This document shows, piece after piece, positions 8,967 to 18,477 of a stretch of DNA of 64,000 nt. Position 1 is the first letter of the stretch, and each line of letters opens with the position of its first letter. The notes beneath the pieces are model-generated. The model worked only from the letters and a program-made list of their open reading frames with translations, was not told where the DNA came from and searched no databases. This DNA is from Planobispora longispora (GTDB lineage Bacteria > Actinomycetota > Actinomycetes > Streptosporangiales > Streptosporangiaceae), in assembly GCF_016863135.1 (NCBI RefSeq), contig NZ_BOOH01000036.1:1-64000 (forward strand), read 5' to 3'. Both the position numbers and the translations under genes were made by a program.

Positions 8967-11444
8967 GTGGCGAAGCTGACGCTGCCGCAGCTTGAGCGGC
9001 ACCTGTTCGGGGCCGCGGACATCCTCCGCGGCAAGATGGACGCCTCGGAGTTCAAGGAGTACATCTTCGGGATGCTCTTCCTGAAGCGGGCCTCCGACCA
9101 GTTCGACGTGGTCCGCGACGAGCTCATCAAGAAGTGGGTCTCCCAGGGCAGGTCGCAGCAGGATGCCGAGCGGATGGCCGCCGCGCCCAGCTTCTACCGG
9201 GGTGAGAGCTTCTACGTCCCGCAGGAGGCGAGCTGGCAGCACATCAAGGGCCGGTCGCGCCAGAAGAACGTCGGCGACATGCTCAACAAGGCGCTGGCGG
9301 CGCTGGAGAACGCCAACTCCACCGCGCTCGAAGGCGTCCTCGAGCACATCGACTTCACCCGCAAGGTCGGCCAGTCCACCATTCCGGACAAGCGCCTGCA
9401 GCAGCTCATCGACCACTTCTCCCGAGTACGGCTGCGCAACCAGGACTTCGAGTTCCCCGACCTGCTCGGCGCCGCCTACGAATACCTGATCGGCCAGTTC
9501 GCCGACTCGGCCGGCAAGAAGGGCGGAGAGTTCTACACGCCGCGTGGCGTGGTCCGGATGATGGTCCGCCTGCTCAGACCCCGACCCGGCATGGCCGTCT
9601 ACGACCCGTGCGCCGGCTCGGGCGGCATGCTCATCCACGCCAAGGAGTTCATCGACGAACACGGCCTGGACTCCCGCGACCTGACCCTCGCCGGGCAGGA
9701 GTACAACGGCGGCACCTGGGCCGTGTCGAAGATGAACATGATCCTCCACGGGGTGCTCAACGCCGACCTGCAGAACGACGACACCCTGGCCGAGCCCAAG
9801 CACATCCGGGACGGCGAGCTCGCCCGCTTCGACCGGGTGCTCACCAACCCCCCGTTCTCGCTGAACTACTCCTTCTCCGACCTGAAGCACAAGGAGCGCT
9901 TCAAGTACGGCTACGCCCCGGAGACCGGGAAGAAGGCGGACCTCATGTTCGCCCAGCACGTCCTGGCGGTGCTCACCCCCGACGGCCTCGGCGCCACCGT
10001 CATGCCGCACGGCGTGCTCTTCCGCGGCGGCAAGGAGCAGGAGATCCGCAAGGGCGTCATCGAGGACGACCGCCTGGAGGCGGTGATCGGCCTGGCTCCC
10101 AACCTGTTCTACGGCACCGGCATCCCGGCCTGCATCCTCATCCTCCGCGGGACCGCCCCCCGCCCGGCCGAGCGGCGGGGCAAGGTGCTGTTCATCAACG
10201 CCGACCGCGAGTTCACCGCCGGCCGCGCGCAGAACCACCTCGATCCGCAGCACGCCGAGAAGATCGTCGCCGCCTACGAGGAGTACCGGGACATCCCCGG
10301 TTTCGCCCGCGTCGTCGATGTCGAGGAGCTGCGCGAGAACGACTTCAACCTCAACATCCGCCGCTACGTCGACAACGCTCCCCCGCCGGAGCCCCAGGAC
10401 GTCCGCGCCCATCTCCACGGCGGCGTGCCGAAGTCCGAGGTCGAGGCCAAGGCCGGGCTCTTCCAGGCGTTCGGCGTCGACCCGGCGACGCTCTTCACCG
10501 AGCGGAGCGGGCGAAGCGATGAGCACAGCGCCGAGCGCGACGCCGACTACTACGACTTCCTCCCCGAGGGCTGGAAGGCGACGGCCGAGCGCCTTCCCTC
10601 GCTCGCCGCCCCCGCCGAGGCCCGGCTGCGCGAGGCGTTCTCCGACTGGTGGGGACGGCACAGCAAGCGGCTGGTCGAGCTGCCCGACACGCACAAGGTC
10701 ATGGAGGTCCGGGCCGACCTCCTCGACTCCTTCGTCACCGACCTCAAGCCGCTCGGCCTGCTGGACCGCTTCGACCTGGCCGGCGTGGTCGCCGCCTGGT
10801 GGGGCGAGGCGCAGTACGACATCAAGACCCTCGGCCTCAACGGCTTCGAGGGCGTGGTGGAAGGCTGGCTGACCACCATCGAGTCGGCGTTCGAGCTGGA
10901 CGAGGAGGAGCTCGAATACTGGGACAAGCAGAAGGTGGCGGCCGAGAAGCGCAAGGCCCGCGACCACCGCGTCGTCCCGGCGCTGATCCCCGACTACCTC
11001 GCCGAGCTGGAGGAGGCCGAGGCGGCGTACGCCGAGCTGAACGCCCAGTACAAGGCGGCCACGGCCAAGCCCTCCGAGGAGGACGAGGAGGCCGACGAGC
11101 CCGCCGAGGACCAGCTCTCCGAGGATGAGCTCAAGGCGCTGAAGTCCCGTACGGCCGCCGCCCGCAAGAAGGTCGGAGCGTTGGAGGACCACTTCCTGCC
11201 CCGCCTCCGCATGGCCGTCGCCGCTCTCGACGCCGACTCCCGCCGCGATCTGGTCCTCGACGTCCTCCGGGCACAGCTCACCTCTCGTCTGGAGTCCCGT
11301 ACGGCTGCCAACCGCCGACTCTTCGAGAGCGCCTTCCGCACCTGGGCCGACAAGTACGCGGTAACCCTCCGCGACCTCGAAGCCCAGCGGGAAGCTGTCA
11401 CCGCCAAGCTGGACATCCACCTCAAGGAGCTCGGCTATGTGTGA
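8967..11444 (+). CDS. hsdM: Type I restriction-modification DNA methylase subunit
   Basis: 825 residues; adenine-N6 methyltransferase of a type I complex. N-terminal HsdM helical domain ([20 protein letters not shown] at the start), SAM-binding motif [10 protein letters not shown] near 211-220, catalytic NPPF near 293-296. The usual HsdM is about 500-550 residues. Here a roughly 300-residue C-terminal extension is added, rich in Glu/Ala/Lys with a very acidic patch (about 705-720) and probable coiled coil. GTG 8967 follows GAAGGAGAAGGG. It overlaps hsdS by 8 bases, so methylase and specificity subunits are coupled. First gene of a six-gene operon. Confidence 0.95.
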   Translation: MAKLTLPQLERHLFGAADILRGKMDASEFKEYIFGMLFLKRASDQFDVVRDELIKKWVSQGRSQQDAERMAAAPSFYRGESFYVPQEASWQHIKGRSRQKNVGDMLNKALAALENANSTALEGVLEHIDFTRKVGQSTIPDKRLQQLIDHFSRVRLRNQDFEFPDLLGAAYEYLIGQFADSAGKKGGEFYTPRGVVRMMVRLLRPRPGMAVYDPCAGSGGMLIHAKEFIDEHGLDSRDLTLAGQEYNGGTWAVSKMNMILHGVLNADLQNDDTLAEPKHIRDGELARFDRVLTNPPFSLNYSFSDLKHKERFKYGYAPETGKKADLMFAQHVLAVLTPDGLGATVMPHGVLFRGGKEQEIRKGVIEDDRLEAVIGLAPNLFYGTGIPACILILRGTAPRPAERRGKVLFINADREFTAGRAQNHLDPQHAEKIVAAYEEYRDIPGFARVVDVEELRENDFNLNIRRYVDNAPPPEPQDVRAHLHGGVPKSEVEAKAGLFQAFGVDPATLFTERSGRSDEHSAERDADYYDFLPEGWKATAERLPSLAAPAEARLREAFSDWWGRHSKRLVELPDTHKVMEVRADLLDSFVTDLKPLGLLDRFDLAGVVAAWWGEAQYDIKTLGLNGFEGVVEGWLTTIESAFELDEEELEYWDKQKVAAEKRKARDHRVVPALIPDYLAELEEAEAAYAELNAQYKAATAKPSEEDEEADEPAEDQLSEDELKALKSRTAAARKKVGALEDHFLPRLRMAVAALDADSRRDLVLDVLRAQLTSRLESRTAANRRLFESAFRTWADKYAVTLRDLEAQREAVTAKLDIHLKELGYV

Positions 11445-12675
11445 CCTTCCTGATGGGTGGAGGCCGGTTCGGCTACGGGATACGGGAACCTGGCTATCAG
11501 GAGGAACACCGTCCACAGACGAGCCACGCTTTTGGGGTGGAGACATCCCATGGATCAGTGCCGCAAGCATGAAGGACTTCTACATTCAGGATTCCGACCG
11601 GAGACTCACCAAGAGCGGGTCATCAGCTGGGACCCGGCTCGTGGAGAAGGGCTCGGTGCTCTTCGTGGTTCGGGGCATGAGCCTGAAGAAAGAGTTCCGA
11701 GTCGGTGTAGCGCAACGAGAAATCGCCTTTGGACAGGATTGCAAGGCGATTATTCCTCGTCATGACATTTACGGAACTTTTCTCGCACTGGCACTAAAAG
11801 TGCGAGCCAACGAAGTTCTAAGTATGGTTGACGAGGCCGGACATGGGACTGGACGTCTACCTACAGACCTGATCTCCAAGCTTATGGTTGGCGTCCCGCC
11901 CCTACCAGAGCAGCGGCGGATCGCGGAGGTCATCGACACTTTGGACTCCAGGATCTCAAACCTCAATCTCGCGATGAAAAAGCAGCTCAAGACACTTGAT
12001 GGAGTCGCGGATCAGCTGCTCACCGAAGATGCGAGCACAGTAGGTCTGGTTCGCCTGGGTGATTCACTCGTGGACATCGAAGCGGGCTGGAGTCCGCTGT
12101 GCGAGGAAATCACTCCCCCGCCCAACAAATGGGGAGTCCTCAAGGTGAGCGCAGTAACTTCGGGAAGCTATATCGCATCGGAATCAAAGACGCTTCTTCC
12201 TGGAATGCATCCGCGACCTGAGCTTGAAGCTCGTGCCGGTGATCTTATTCTCTGCCGGGCAAACGGTGTAAAAAGTCTTGTGGGCGTGACTACCCTGATT
12301 AGGGAAACACCACCCAAGCTTATGCTCTCGGACAAGCTCATGCGTCTTGTCACCAATAGAAATATTGTAGACAACGCGTACTTAGAGCTGGCCCTCGCCT
12401 CCGCGGGCGTTCGCCGGCAAATCGACGCGATCACGAGCGGGAGCAGCGGCCAGAACAACATATCCCAAGGCTTCGTCAGGATGCTGAGGATCCACCTTCC
12501 CTCGCTTCCTCGGCAACGCCAAGTTGTCGCATGCACCGAAGCGGGACGTGATCTGATGCACGGCCTGAAGGAGGAGCGCGACAAACTGCTGACCCTTAAG
12601 CGGGGACTCATGGAAGACCTGCTGACCGGGCGGGTCCGGGTTTCAGAAGCGGAAGCCGTACTGGAAGACCTTTAA
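11437..12675 (+). CDS. hsdS: Type I restriction-modification specificity subunit
   Basis: 412 residues with two target-recognition domains (about 1-160 and 205-365), each followed by a conserved helix: [19 protein letters not shown] near 153-171 and LPRQRQVVA... near 360-395 ending [16 protein letters not shown]. It sets the bipartite DNA target of the methylase and nuclease. It starts at ATG 11437 inside the hsdM end (ATGTGTGA). Base composition falls clearly inside the gene (runs such as 11750-11830 and 12340-12390 are AT-rich beside about 70% GC neighbours), typical of horizontally swapped recognition domains. The target sequence cannot be read from the protein. Confidence 0.95.
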   Translation: MCDLPDGWRPVRLRDTGTWLSGGTPSTDEPRFWGGDIPWISAASMKDFYIQDSDRRLTKSGSSAGTRLVEKGSVLFVVRGMSLKKEFRVGVAQREIAFGQDCKAIIPRHDIYGTFLALALKVRANEVLSMVDEAGHGTGRLPTDLISKLMVGVPPLPEQRRIAEVIDTLDSRISNLNLAMKKQLKTLDGVADQLLTEDASTVGLVRLGDSLVDIEAGWSPLCEEITPPPNKWGVLKVSAVTSGSYIASESKTLLPGMHPRPELEARAGDLILCRANGVKSLVGVTTLIRETPPKLMLSDKLMRLVTNRNIVDNAYLELALASAGVRRQIDAITSGSSGQNNISQGFVRMLRIHLPSLPRQRQVVACTEAGRDLMHGLKEERDKLLTLKRGLMEDLLTGRVRVSEAEAVLEDL

Positions 12676-12681
12676 TCCTTG

Positions 12682-12706
12682 CCGGGGCGGCCACGCGCCG
12701 CCCCGG
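12682..12706 (+). terminator. 10-bp GC hairpin between hsdS and hsdR
   Basis: CCGGGGCGGC at 12682-12691 pairs perfectly with GCCGCCCCGG at 12697-12706 around a 5-base loop, 7 bases after the hsdS stop and 60 before the hsdR start. No T-tract follows. It could be a partial terminator or mRNA-processing site that lowers hsdR expression relative to hsdM/hsdS, so that methylation precedes restriction (inference). Confidence 0.5.
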
Positions 12707-12766
12707 GACCAGGGTGATTTGTTCAGAGATAACGTTGTTCGGGGGTTTACCGAGGGGAGTCGGACG

Positions 12767-15700
12767 GTGACCGACTACGAGTACACGCTGGTCGAACGGC
12801 CGCTGATCGAGCAGCTGAAGGGCATGGGCTGGCAGCACCTCGCCGGGGCCGAGCATGGCGCCGTGATCCCGATGCTCCCGAGGATGTCGGGGCGACGCTC
12901 CTTCGACGAGGTGGTCCTCGAAGACCGCGTCAGGGACGCGATCGAGCGGATCAACGGGGACTGGCTGGACGACCGGGGGATCAGCCAGGCGTTCAACGCC
13001 CTGACCCGGGTGCCGGCGGCGAACCTGCTGGAGGCCAACAGGCAGGTCACCGAACTGCTGGTCAACGGCATCCCCATTGAGGACCCCGCGACCGGCAAAT
13101 CACGAACGGTCCACTTCATCGACTGGCGGAACCCGGGCGACAACGACTTCGTCGTGGTCAACCAGTTCCGCGTGGACATCCCGGGGACGGGCGGACACAA
13201 GCAGATCGTCCTGGATGTCGTGCTCTTCGTGAACGGCATCCCGCTGGTCGTCGTCGAGTGCAAGAAGCCCACCGAGAGCAACCTGGGCGCGGCGGTCGCC
13301 CAGCTCCGGCGGTACTGCGCCGGCGGCACCGGGAACCCGAAGCTCTTCCACCCGGTCCAGCTCACCGTGGCCACCAGCGGGGAGGACGCCAAGCTGGGGA
13401 CCTTCACCGCCAAACTCGAACACTACGTGCCCTGGCGCGATCCCTATCCGCTCACCACGGCGCAGCTCGCGGAGAAGCTGGGCAAGGGTGAGAAGCAGCT
13501 GAGCAAGCAGGAGATCCTGGCCGCCGGTGTGCTGGAGCCGGCCAACCTGCTCAACATCGTCCACAACTTCGTCACCTTCATGACCACCGACGAGGGTGTC
13601 ACGGTCAAGGTCGCCCCGCGCTACCAGCAGTTCCGCGCGGTGGAGCGGACCGTCCAGCGGCTGCTGCACGGCGAGCCCGGCCGCAGGGGCGGGATCATCT
13701 GGCACACCCAGGGCTCGGGCAAGAGCCTGACCATGACCTTCCTGGTCCGGCGGCTGCGCTCGATCGCGGAGCTGGCCCACTACAAGGTCGTGGTGGTCAC
13801 CGACCGGACCCAGCTGCAGAGCCAGCTCAGCGAGACCATGCAGCTCAGCAACGAGAAGCTGGACGTCGCCAAGAACAGCGCCCGGGCCAGGACCCTGCTC
13901 GGCCGCACCGGACCGGGCCTGGTCTTCGTGATGATCCAGAAGAACCAGAGCGGCGTGCCCACGGACCGGTTCGACATGGGCGAGGTCAACACCGACGAGT
14001 CCATCGTGGTGCTGATCGACGAGGTGCACCGCTCGCACACCGCCTCCCTCGGCGCGAACCTCCGGCAGGCGCTGCCCGGCGCCGCCCGGATCGGCTTCAC
14101 CGGCACCCCGATCATGACGAAGAAGGGGCAGCGCAAGACCAGCGTCGAGCTGTTCGGCTCCTTCATCGACACCTACCGCCTGCGGGAGGCCGAGGAGGAC
14201 GGCGTGATCGTGCCGATCCTCTACGAGGGTTTCAAGGTCAAGGGCGCGCTCCAGGACGGCCAGGACATGGACGAGCTCTTCGAGGAGGAGTTCGAGGACC
14301 TGACCGACGAGGAGCGGCAGCAGCTCCACCGGCGCTGGGCTACCAAGGGGACCGTCTCGACCGCCCAGAAGCTCGTGGACGTCAAGGCCAAGCACATGCT
14401 CCGCCACTACGTGGACAAGGTGCTGCCCGAGGGGTTCAAGGCCCAGGTGGTCGCGCACGACCGGGAGACCACCGTGCGCTACCGGGAGGCGTTCCTGGAG
14501 GCCCGCGACGAGCTGGTCCGGGACATCGAGAAGCTCTCGCCGCACCTGCTCACCCGGAGCCTGGACGAGCTCAGGCCTCGGCAGGCGCAGCTCGTCAAGG
14601 CGCACCGGCAACTCGACCTCATCAAGCGGATGGACTTCGTGCCGGTGATCTCCGAGGGGGACACCGAGCACGAGGACCGCTACGCCGAGTGGACCGACGA
14701 GGCCAAGCAGAAGCAGCGCATCGAGGGCTTCGTCCGGCCGTTCGGCGAGAACGACATCGCCTTCGTCATCGTCAAGTCGATGCTGCTCACCGGCTTCGAC
14801 GCGCCGATCGAGCAGGTGATGTACCTCGACCGCAGGCTGGAGATGCACGACCTGCTCCAGGCGGTCGCCCGGGTGAACCGGACCGCGGACGGCAAGCCGT
14901 ACGGGTACGTGGTCGACTACCGCGGGGTGGCGCAGAACCTGGTGGACGCGCTCAGGGTCTACGCCGACGAGGAGTTCGAGGCCGAGGAGGGCGCTGACGT
15001 GGCCGGCGCGCTCCGCGCCCTCGCGGCGGAGATCGGCAAGCTGGACCCGCAGCGGCAGCGACTGAGGAATATGTTCCGGGACTACCTGGATGTCGAGAGC
15101 TGTGTCCGGGAGCTGGCCGACCCGGCGCTGCGGGACCGGTTCACCGTGGAGCTCGCCCGGTTCGCCCGGACGGTCAACACCGTCCTGCCCGATCCGGCCG
15201 CCAAGCCGTACCTGGACGACGTCAAGCGGTTCTCGGTGATCAAACTGACCGCGAACCGGCGCTACCGGGTGGACGGCGGCGAGTTCGACCCGGGCGCCTA
15301 CGGCCAGAAGATCAAGATGCTCATCGACGAGCACGTGACCTCGCTCGGCATCGAGCAGCAACTCCCGCCGATCGCGCTGACCGCGACCAACTTCGCCGCC
15401 AGGGTCGAGGCGATGACGGGCGGCTCGCGGGCCAAGGCCTCGGAGATGGAGAACGCCATCCGGCACCACATCACCGTCCACGCCGGTCAGGACCCCGCCC
15501 GCTACCAGCTGCTCAGTGAACGTCTGGAGCAGATCCTGACCGAGCTCAAGGACGACTGGGACGCCCAGCTCCAGGCGTTCAAGGACATGATGGCCGACGT
15601 CGTGGAGGACCGCCGGGACAATCCGCACGGCTTCAGCCCGGCCGAGTTCGCCGTCTTCGGCCTGCTGGTCCAGGAGCTGGCCACCTCCGCCGAGGATGTC

Positions 15701-15928
15701 GAGGAGGTACGGTTCGCCGACGCGACCCGGGAGATCGTGCGGCTCGCGAGCGAGACGATCCACCGGCGCGACTTCTGGGACAAGCCCTACGACGTGGACG
15801 TCTTCCGCAGCAAGATCTTCGAGATCCTGGTCATGCACGAACTCGGTGAGCCGGACCAGATGGAAGTGGTCGCGGACAAGGCCCGGGACGCCATCAGCCA
15901 GAACCGCTCGGCCGTACCCAGGGCGTGA
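12767..15928 (+). CDS. hsdR: Type I restriction endonuclease/translocase subunit
   Basis: About 1053 residues. N-terminal PD-(D/E)xK nuclease with VVECKKPT near 162-169; SF2 translocase motor with Walker A TQGSGKS near 315-321 and DEVH box VLIDEVHRSH near 414-423; motif SATP-equivalent GFTGTPI; motif VI QAVARVNR near 703-710. A C-terminal helical domain contacts the methylase. I chose GTG 12767 because GAGGGGAG lies 8-15 bases upstream and it begins the typical TDYEYTLVERPLIEQL; a TTG at 12719 would also keep frame. It follows the hairpin after hsdS and is 7 bases before the next gene. Confidence 0.95.
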   Translation: MTDYEYTLVERPLIEQLKGMGWQHLAGAEHGAVIPMLPRMSGRRSFDEVVLEDRVRDAIERINGDWLDDRGISQAFNALTRVPAANLLEANRQVTELLVNGIPIEDPATGKSRTVHFIDWRNPGDNDFVVVNQFRVDIPGTGGHKQIVLDVVLFVNGIPLVVVECKKPTESNLGAAVAQLRRYCAGGTGNPKLFHPVQLTVATSGEDAKLGTFTAKLEHYVPWRDPYPLTTAQLAEKLGKGEKQLSKQEILAAGVLEPANLLNIVHNFVTFMTTDEGVTVKVAPRYQQFRAVERTVQRLLHGEPGRRGGIIWHTQGSGKSLTMTFLVRRLRSIAELAHYKVVVVTDRTQLQSQLSETMQLSNEKLDVAKNSARARTLLGRTGPGLVFVMIQKNQSGVPTDRFDMGEVNTDESIVVLIDEVHRSHTASLGANLRQALPGAARIGFTGTPIMTKKGQRKTSVELFGSFIDTYRLREAEEDGVIVPILYEGFKVKGALQDGQDMDELFEEEFEDLTDEERQQLHRRWATKGTVSTAQKLVDVKAKHMLRHYVDKVLPEGFKAQVVAHDRETTVRYREAFLEARDELVRDIEKLSPHLLTRSLDELRPRQAQLVKAHRQLDLIKRMDFVPVISEGDTEHEDRYAEWTDEAKQKQRIEGFVRPFGENDIAFVIVKSMLLTGFDAPIEQVMYLDRRLEMHDLLQAVARVNRTADGKPYGYVVDYRGVAQNLVDALRVYADEEFEAEEGADVAGALRALAAEIGKLDPQRQRLRNMFRDYLDVESCVRELADPALRDRFTVELARFARTVNTVLPDPAAKPYLDDVKRFSVIKLTANRRYRVDGGEFDPGAYGQKIKMLIDEHVTSLGIEQQLPPIALTATNFAARVEAMTGGSRAKASEMENAIRHHITVHAGQDPARYQLLSERLEQILTELKDDWDAQLQAFKDMMADVVEDRRDNPHGFSPAEFAVFGLLVQELATSAEDVEEVRFADATREIVRLASETIHRRDFWDKPYDVDVFRSKIFEILVMHELGEPDQMEVVADKARDAISQNRSAVPRA

Positions 15929-15935
15929 AGCTGGC

Positions 15936-16652
15936 ATGCTGGTGACCGTGAGTGATTTTCCCGGGGTCGTCCGGGTCGGCGATCTGGAGGTCGCCGTCTC
16001 GGTGAGTGAGCGGCGCAAGAGCGTCCGCCTCACCGTCGAGCGGGACGCCTCGGTCACCGCGGTCGTGCCACCCCAGACCTCGGCCTCCGAGCTGACCACG
16101 CTGGTGAAAGCCAAACGACCCTGGTTGTACGGCAAGATCGCCGAGAAGCGGGAGCTGGGTGAGGCGCCCCCGGACAAGACGCTCGTCTCCGGGGAGGGCT
16201 TCCGCTATCTGGGCCGTTCCTACCGGCTCCGCCTGGTGCAGGAGGGTGATGTCCGGCTGATCCGCGGCCGGATCGAGCTTCCGGAGGGCGGCGGCGTCAA
16301 GGAGCTGGTCGGCTGGTATCGGCGAGTCGGCCAGCCGTGGCTCACCAGGAGAATCCAGCCCTGGGTGACTCGGATGGGGGCCGAGCTCACCGGGCTGCGG
16401 GTCCGCCCGCTCGGTTACCGGTGGGGGTCGTGCTCCCGCGACGGTCAGGTCAACATCCACTGGGCGACCATGCAACTTCCTCCGAGCCTGATCGACTATG
16501 TGCTGGTGCACGAGCTCGCGCATCTCCATCGGGCCGATCACGGTGCCGAGTTCCGGCGGATCGTCGAGCGGGCGCTCCCCGGTCACGAGGACTATCGCGA
16601 GCGGCTCCGCCGCGCTGGAAATGATCTTTGGTTGCCGGAGGAAGGGCTGTAG
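15936..16652 (+). CDS. YgjP/DUF45-type metal-dependent hydrolase
   Basis: About 238 residues, an M48-like zinc metallopeptidase of the YgjP (WLM/SprT-related) group. HExxH motif VHELAHL near 191-197 with a downstream His (ADHGAEF), preceded by RWGSCSRDGQVNIHW, a YgjP hallmark. ATG 15936 lies 7 bases after hsdR; GTG 15942 or 15948 are alternatives. Genes of this type are recurrent neighbours of hsdR, but their role in restriction is not settled; trimming or removing stalled restriction complexes is a guess. Its stop TAG abuts the next ATG, so it is inside the operon. Confidence 0.88.
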   Translation: MLVTVSDFPGVVRVGDLEVAVSVSERRKSVRLTVERDASVTAVVPPQTSASELTTLVKAKRPWLYGKIAEKRELGEAPPDKTLVSGEGFRYLGRSYRLRLVQEGDVRLIRGRIELPEGGGVKELVGWYRRVGQPWLTRRIQPWVTRMGAELTGLRVRPLGYRWGSCSRDGQVNIHWATMQLPPSLIDYVLVHELAHLHRADHGAEFRRIVERALPGHEDYRERLRRAGNDLWLPEEGL

Positions 16653-18461
16653 ATGCACGACGACGTCCTGGTCAACGCCGTGGACATCGCGCGGCTGGCC
16701 GACGTCGGCCGGGCCGCGGTGAGCAACTGGCGCAAGCGGTTCGACGACTTCCCCCAGCCGGTGGGCGGCACCGCCTCCAGCCCGGCCTTCTCCCTGGCCG
16801 AGGTGGAGCAGTGGCTGCGCAAACACGATCGGTATGTCGAGGTCGCGCCGCTGGAACGACTCTGGCAGCGGCTGCGTAGCAGCACCGACGACCTGCGGCT
16901 GGGCGAAGTGGTGGCGGACGCCGGCGCGGTCCTGTTAGGTGAGAAGACCGACCTCGGCAGGGCCCTGGTGGAGCAGATCCAAGAGGTCGGACAGGCGGAG
17001 GGAACGGTCGCCGCCTTCGACGGGATCTGCGAGCGCTACGTCGATCTCCACTCCCGGCGCCTGCTGGCCACACCATCCGAGGTGGCCAGGCTGATGGTTG
17101 CAATCGGCGCGACCTCGGGCGGCGCGGTCCTCGATCCGTCGTGCGGGATCGGCACGCTGCTGCTGGAGTCCGAAGGCAGCCAGGTGTTCGGCCAGGAACT
17201 CAACGAGACCACCGCCAGACTCGCGGACATCCGGCTCCGCCTCCGCGGCTACCGGGTGCGGATCGAAGTGGGCGACTCGCTGCGTGCCGACGGCTTCGCG
17301 GGCACGCAGGCCGACGCGGTGATGTGCAACCCGCCTTTCAACGAACGTTCCTGGGGATACGACGAGCTGACCAGCGATCCGCGCTGGGAGTTCGGCCTGC
17401 CGCCCCGCGGCGAGTCCGAGCTGGCCTGGGTGCAGCACTGCCTGGCGCACGTCCGCCCCGGCGGACTCGTAGTGATCATGATGCCGGGTACGGCGGCCGG
17501 TCGGCGCCCCGGCCGCAGGGTGCGGGGGAACCTGCTGCGCGCGGGAGTGCTTCGGTCGATCATCAGTTTGTTCTCCGGGGCCACTCCCGCCTCCAGCGGT
17601 GCGCCGGACCTGTGGGTGCTCCGCAAGCCGGAACCGGGCGACGAGCCACCGTCCGAGGTGCTGATGGTCGACGCGGGCGAGGACACGGCGCTGGCCGAGA
17701 GGGCGTGGCGGGCCTTCGACAGAGGTGATGAGCTGCCCGGGAACAGCCGGGTGGTGCGCATCATCGACCTGCTTGACGACGAGGTCGATCTGACGACGAG
17801 TCATCGCGTGGCGGTGCAGGAGCCCTCGTCCGGATTCACCGTGATGAGCGATCGCCTGTCGGCGTCGATGAAGGCTCTGGCGCCTCCCAAGCTGGCTTCC
17901 CGGCCTCGGCGGGATCTGGCGATGACCACCATCGGCGAGCTGGCCCGTGCCGGGGTGGTCGCCGTCATGCAAGGCCCGGTCAAGCTACCGGACGAAGGCG
18001 ATCTGCCCGTGCTGACCGCCAAGGACCTGCTGCTCAACCGGGCGCCGAGCGGCCGGATCGGTGACTCCCCGGGGTTGGTGCGCATCGAGGCGGGTGATGT
18101 GGTCGCGCCGCTGCTCGCCGGCAGCGGCGCGGTGCCACGGGTGATGGACCGGGCGGGAGCCGTGCTCGGGCCTCAACTACTGCTCTTCCGGGCCGATCCC
18201 GAGCGGCTCGATCCCCACTTCCTCGCCGGTTGCCTGCGCGCCGGGGGCGCCGCGGGTGCCCGGACCGGCTCCGCCGTACGGCTGGACTCCCGGCGGGCGC
18301 CACTGCCCAGGCTGGCGATCGAGGAACAGCGCAGGTACGGCGAGGCATTCCGGCAACTGCTCGCCTTCGAAGACAGCGCCAGGGCACTGCGAGAGATCAG
18401 CGATAATCTTGTCGCTGCCGGGATCGACGGGCTTCTCGATGGGAGCCTGACGCCCGAGTGA
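16653..18461 (+). CDS. HTH + N6-adenine methylase + TRD-like single-chain protein
   Basis: 602 residues. N-terminal HTH (about 5-55: DIARLADVGRAAVSNWRKRF...WLRKHDRY) unlike that of HsdM. Methylase domain with DPSCGIGTLLLE near 160-171 and catalytic NPPF near 225-228. After about residue 420 comes a specificity-subunit-like half (IGELARAGVVAVMQGP...LPVLTAKDL...LPRLAIEEQRRYGEAF...DNLVAAGIDGLLDG) resembling one TRD plus conserved helix. So this is a second, self-contained DNA methylase in the same operon. Start ATG abuts the previous stop (TAGATG). A rare TTA codon occurs at codon 95. It could modify a second site, or regulate the island through its HTH. Sure of the methylase; the TRD-like part is moderate. 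Confidence 0.85.
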   Translation: MHDDVLVNAVDIARLADVGRAAVSNWRKRFDDFPQPVGGTASSPAFSLAEVEQWLRKHDRYVEVAPLERLWQRLRSSTDDLRLGEVVADAGAVLLGEKTDLGRALVEQIQEVGQAEGTVAAFDGICERYVDLHSRRLLATPSEVARLMVAIGATSGGAVLDPSCGIGTLLLESEGSQVFGQELNETTARLADIRLRLRGYRVRIEVGDSLRADGFAGTQADAVMCNPPFNERSWGYDELTSDPRWEFGLPPRGESELAWVQHCLAHVRPGGLVVIMMPGTAAGRRPGRRVRGNLLRAGVLRSIISLFSGATPASSGAPDLWVLRKPEPGDEPPSEVLMVDAGEDTALAERAWRAFDRGDELPGNSRVVRIIDLLDDEVDLTTSHRVAVQEPSSGFTVMSDRLSASMKALAPPKLASRPRRDLAMTTIGELARAGVVAVMQGPVKLPDEGDLPVLTAKDLLLNRAPSGRIGDSPGLVRIEAGDVVAPLLAGSGAVPRVMDRAGAVLGPQLLLFRADPERLDPHFLAGCLRAGGAAGARTGSAVRLDSRRAPLPRLAIEEQRRYGEAFRQLLAFEDSARALREISDNLVAAGIDGLLDGSLTPE

Positions 18462-18477
18462 TCTCTCTGGAGGCACC

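Noticed and set aside
8754-11570. 938-codon frame on the minus strand opposite hsdM
   Set aside because: Shadow of hsdM in high-GC DNA: Val/Gly/Leu/Asp-rich translation with no domain.
13100-16177. 1025-codon minus-strand frame opposite hsdR
   Set aside because: Shadow frame; hsdR on the plus strand has all motifs.
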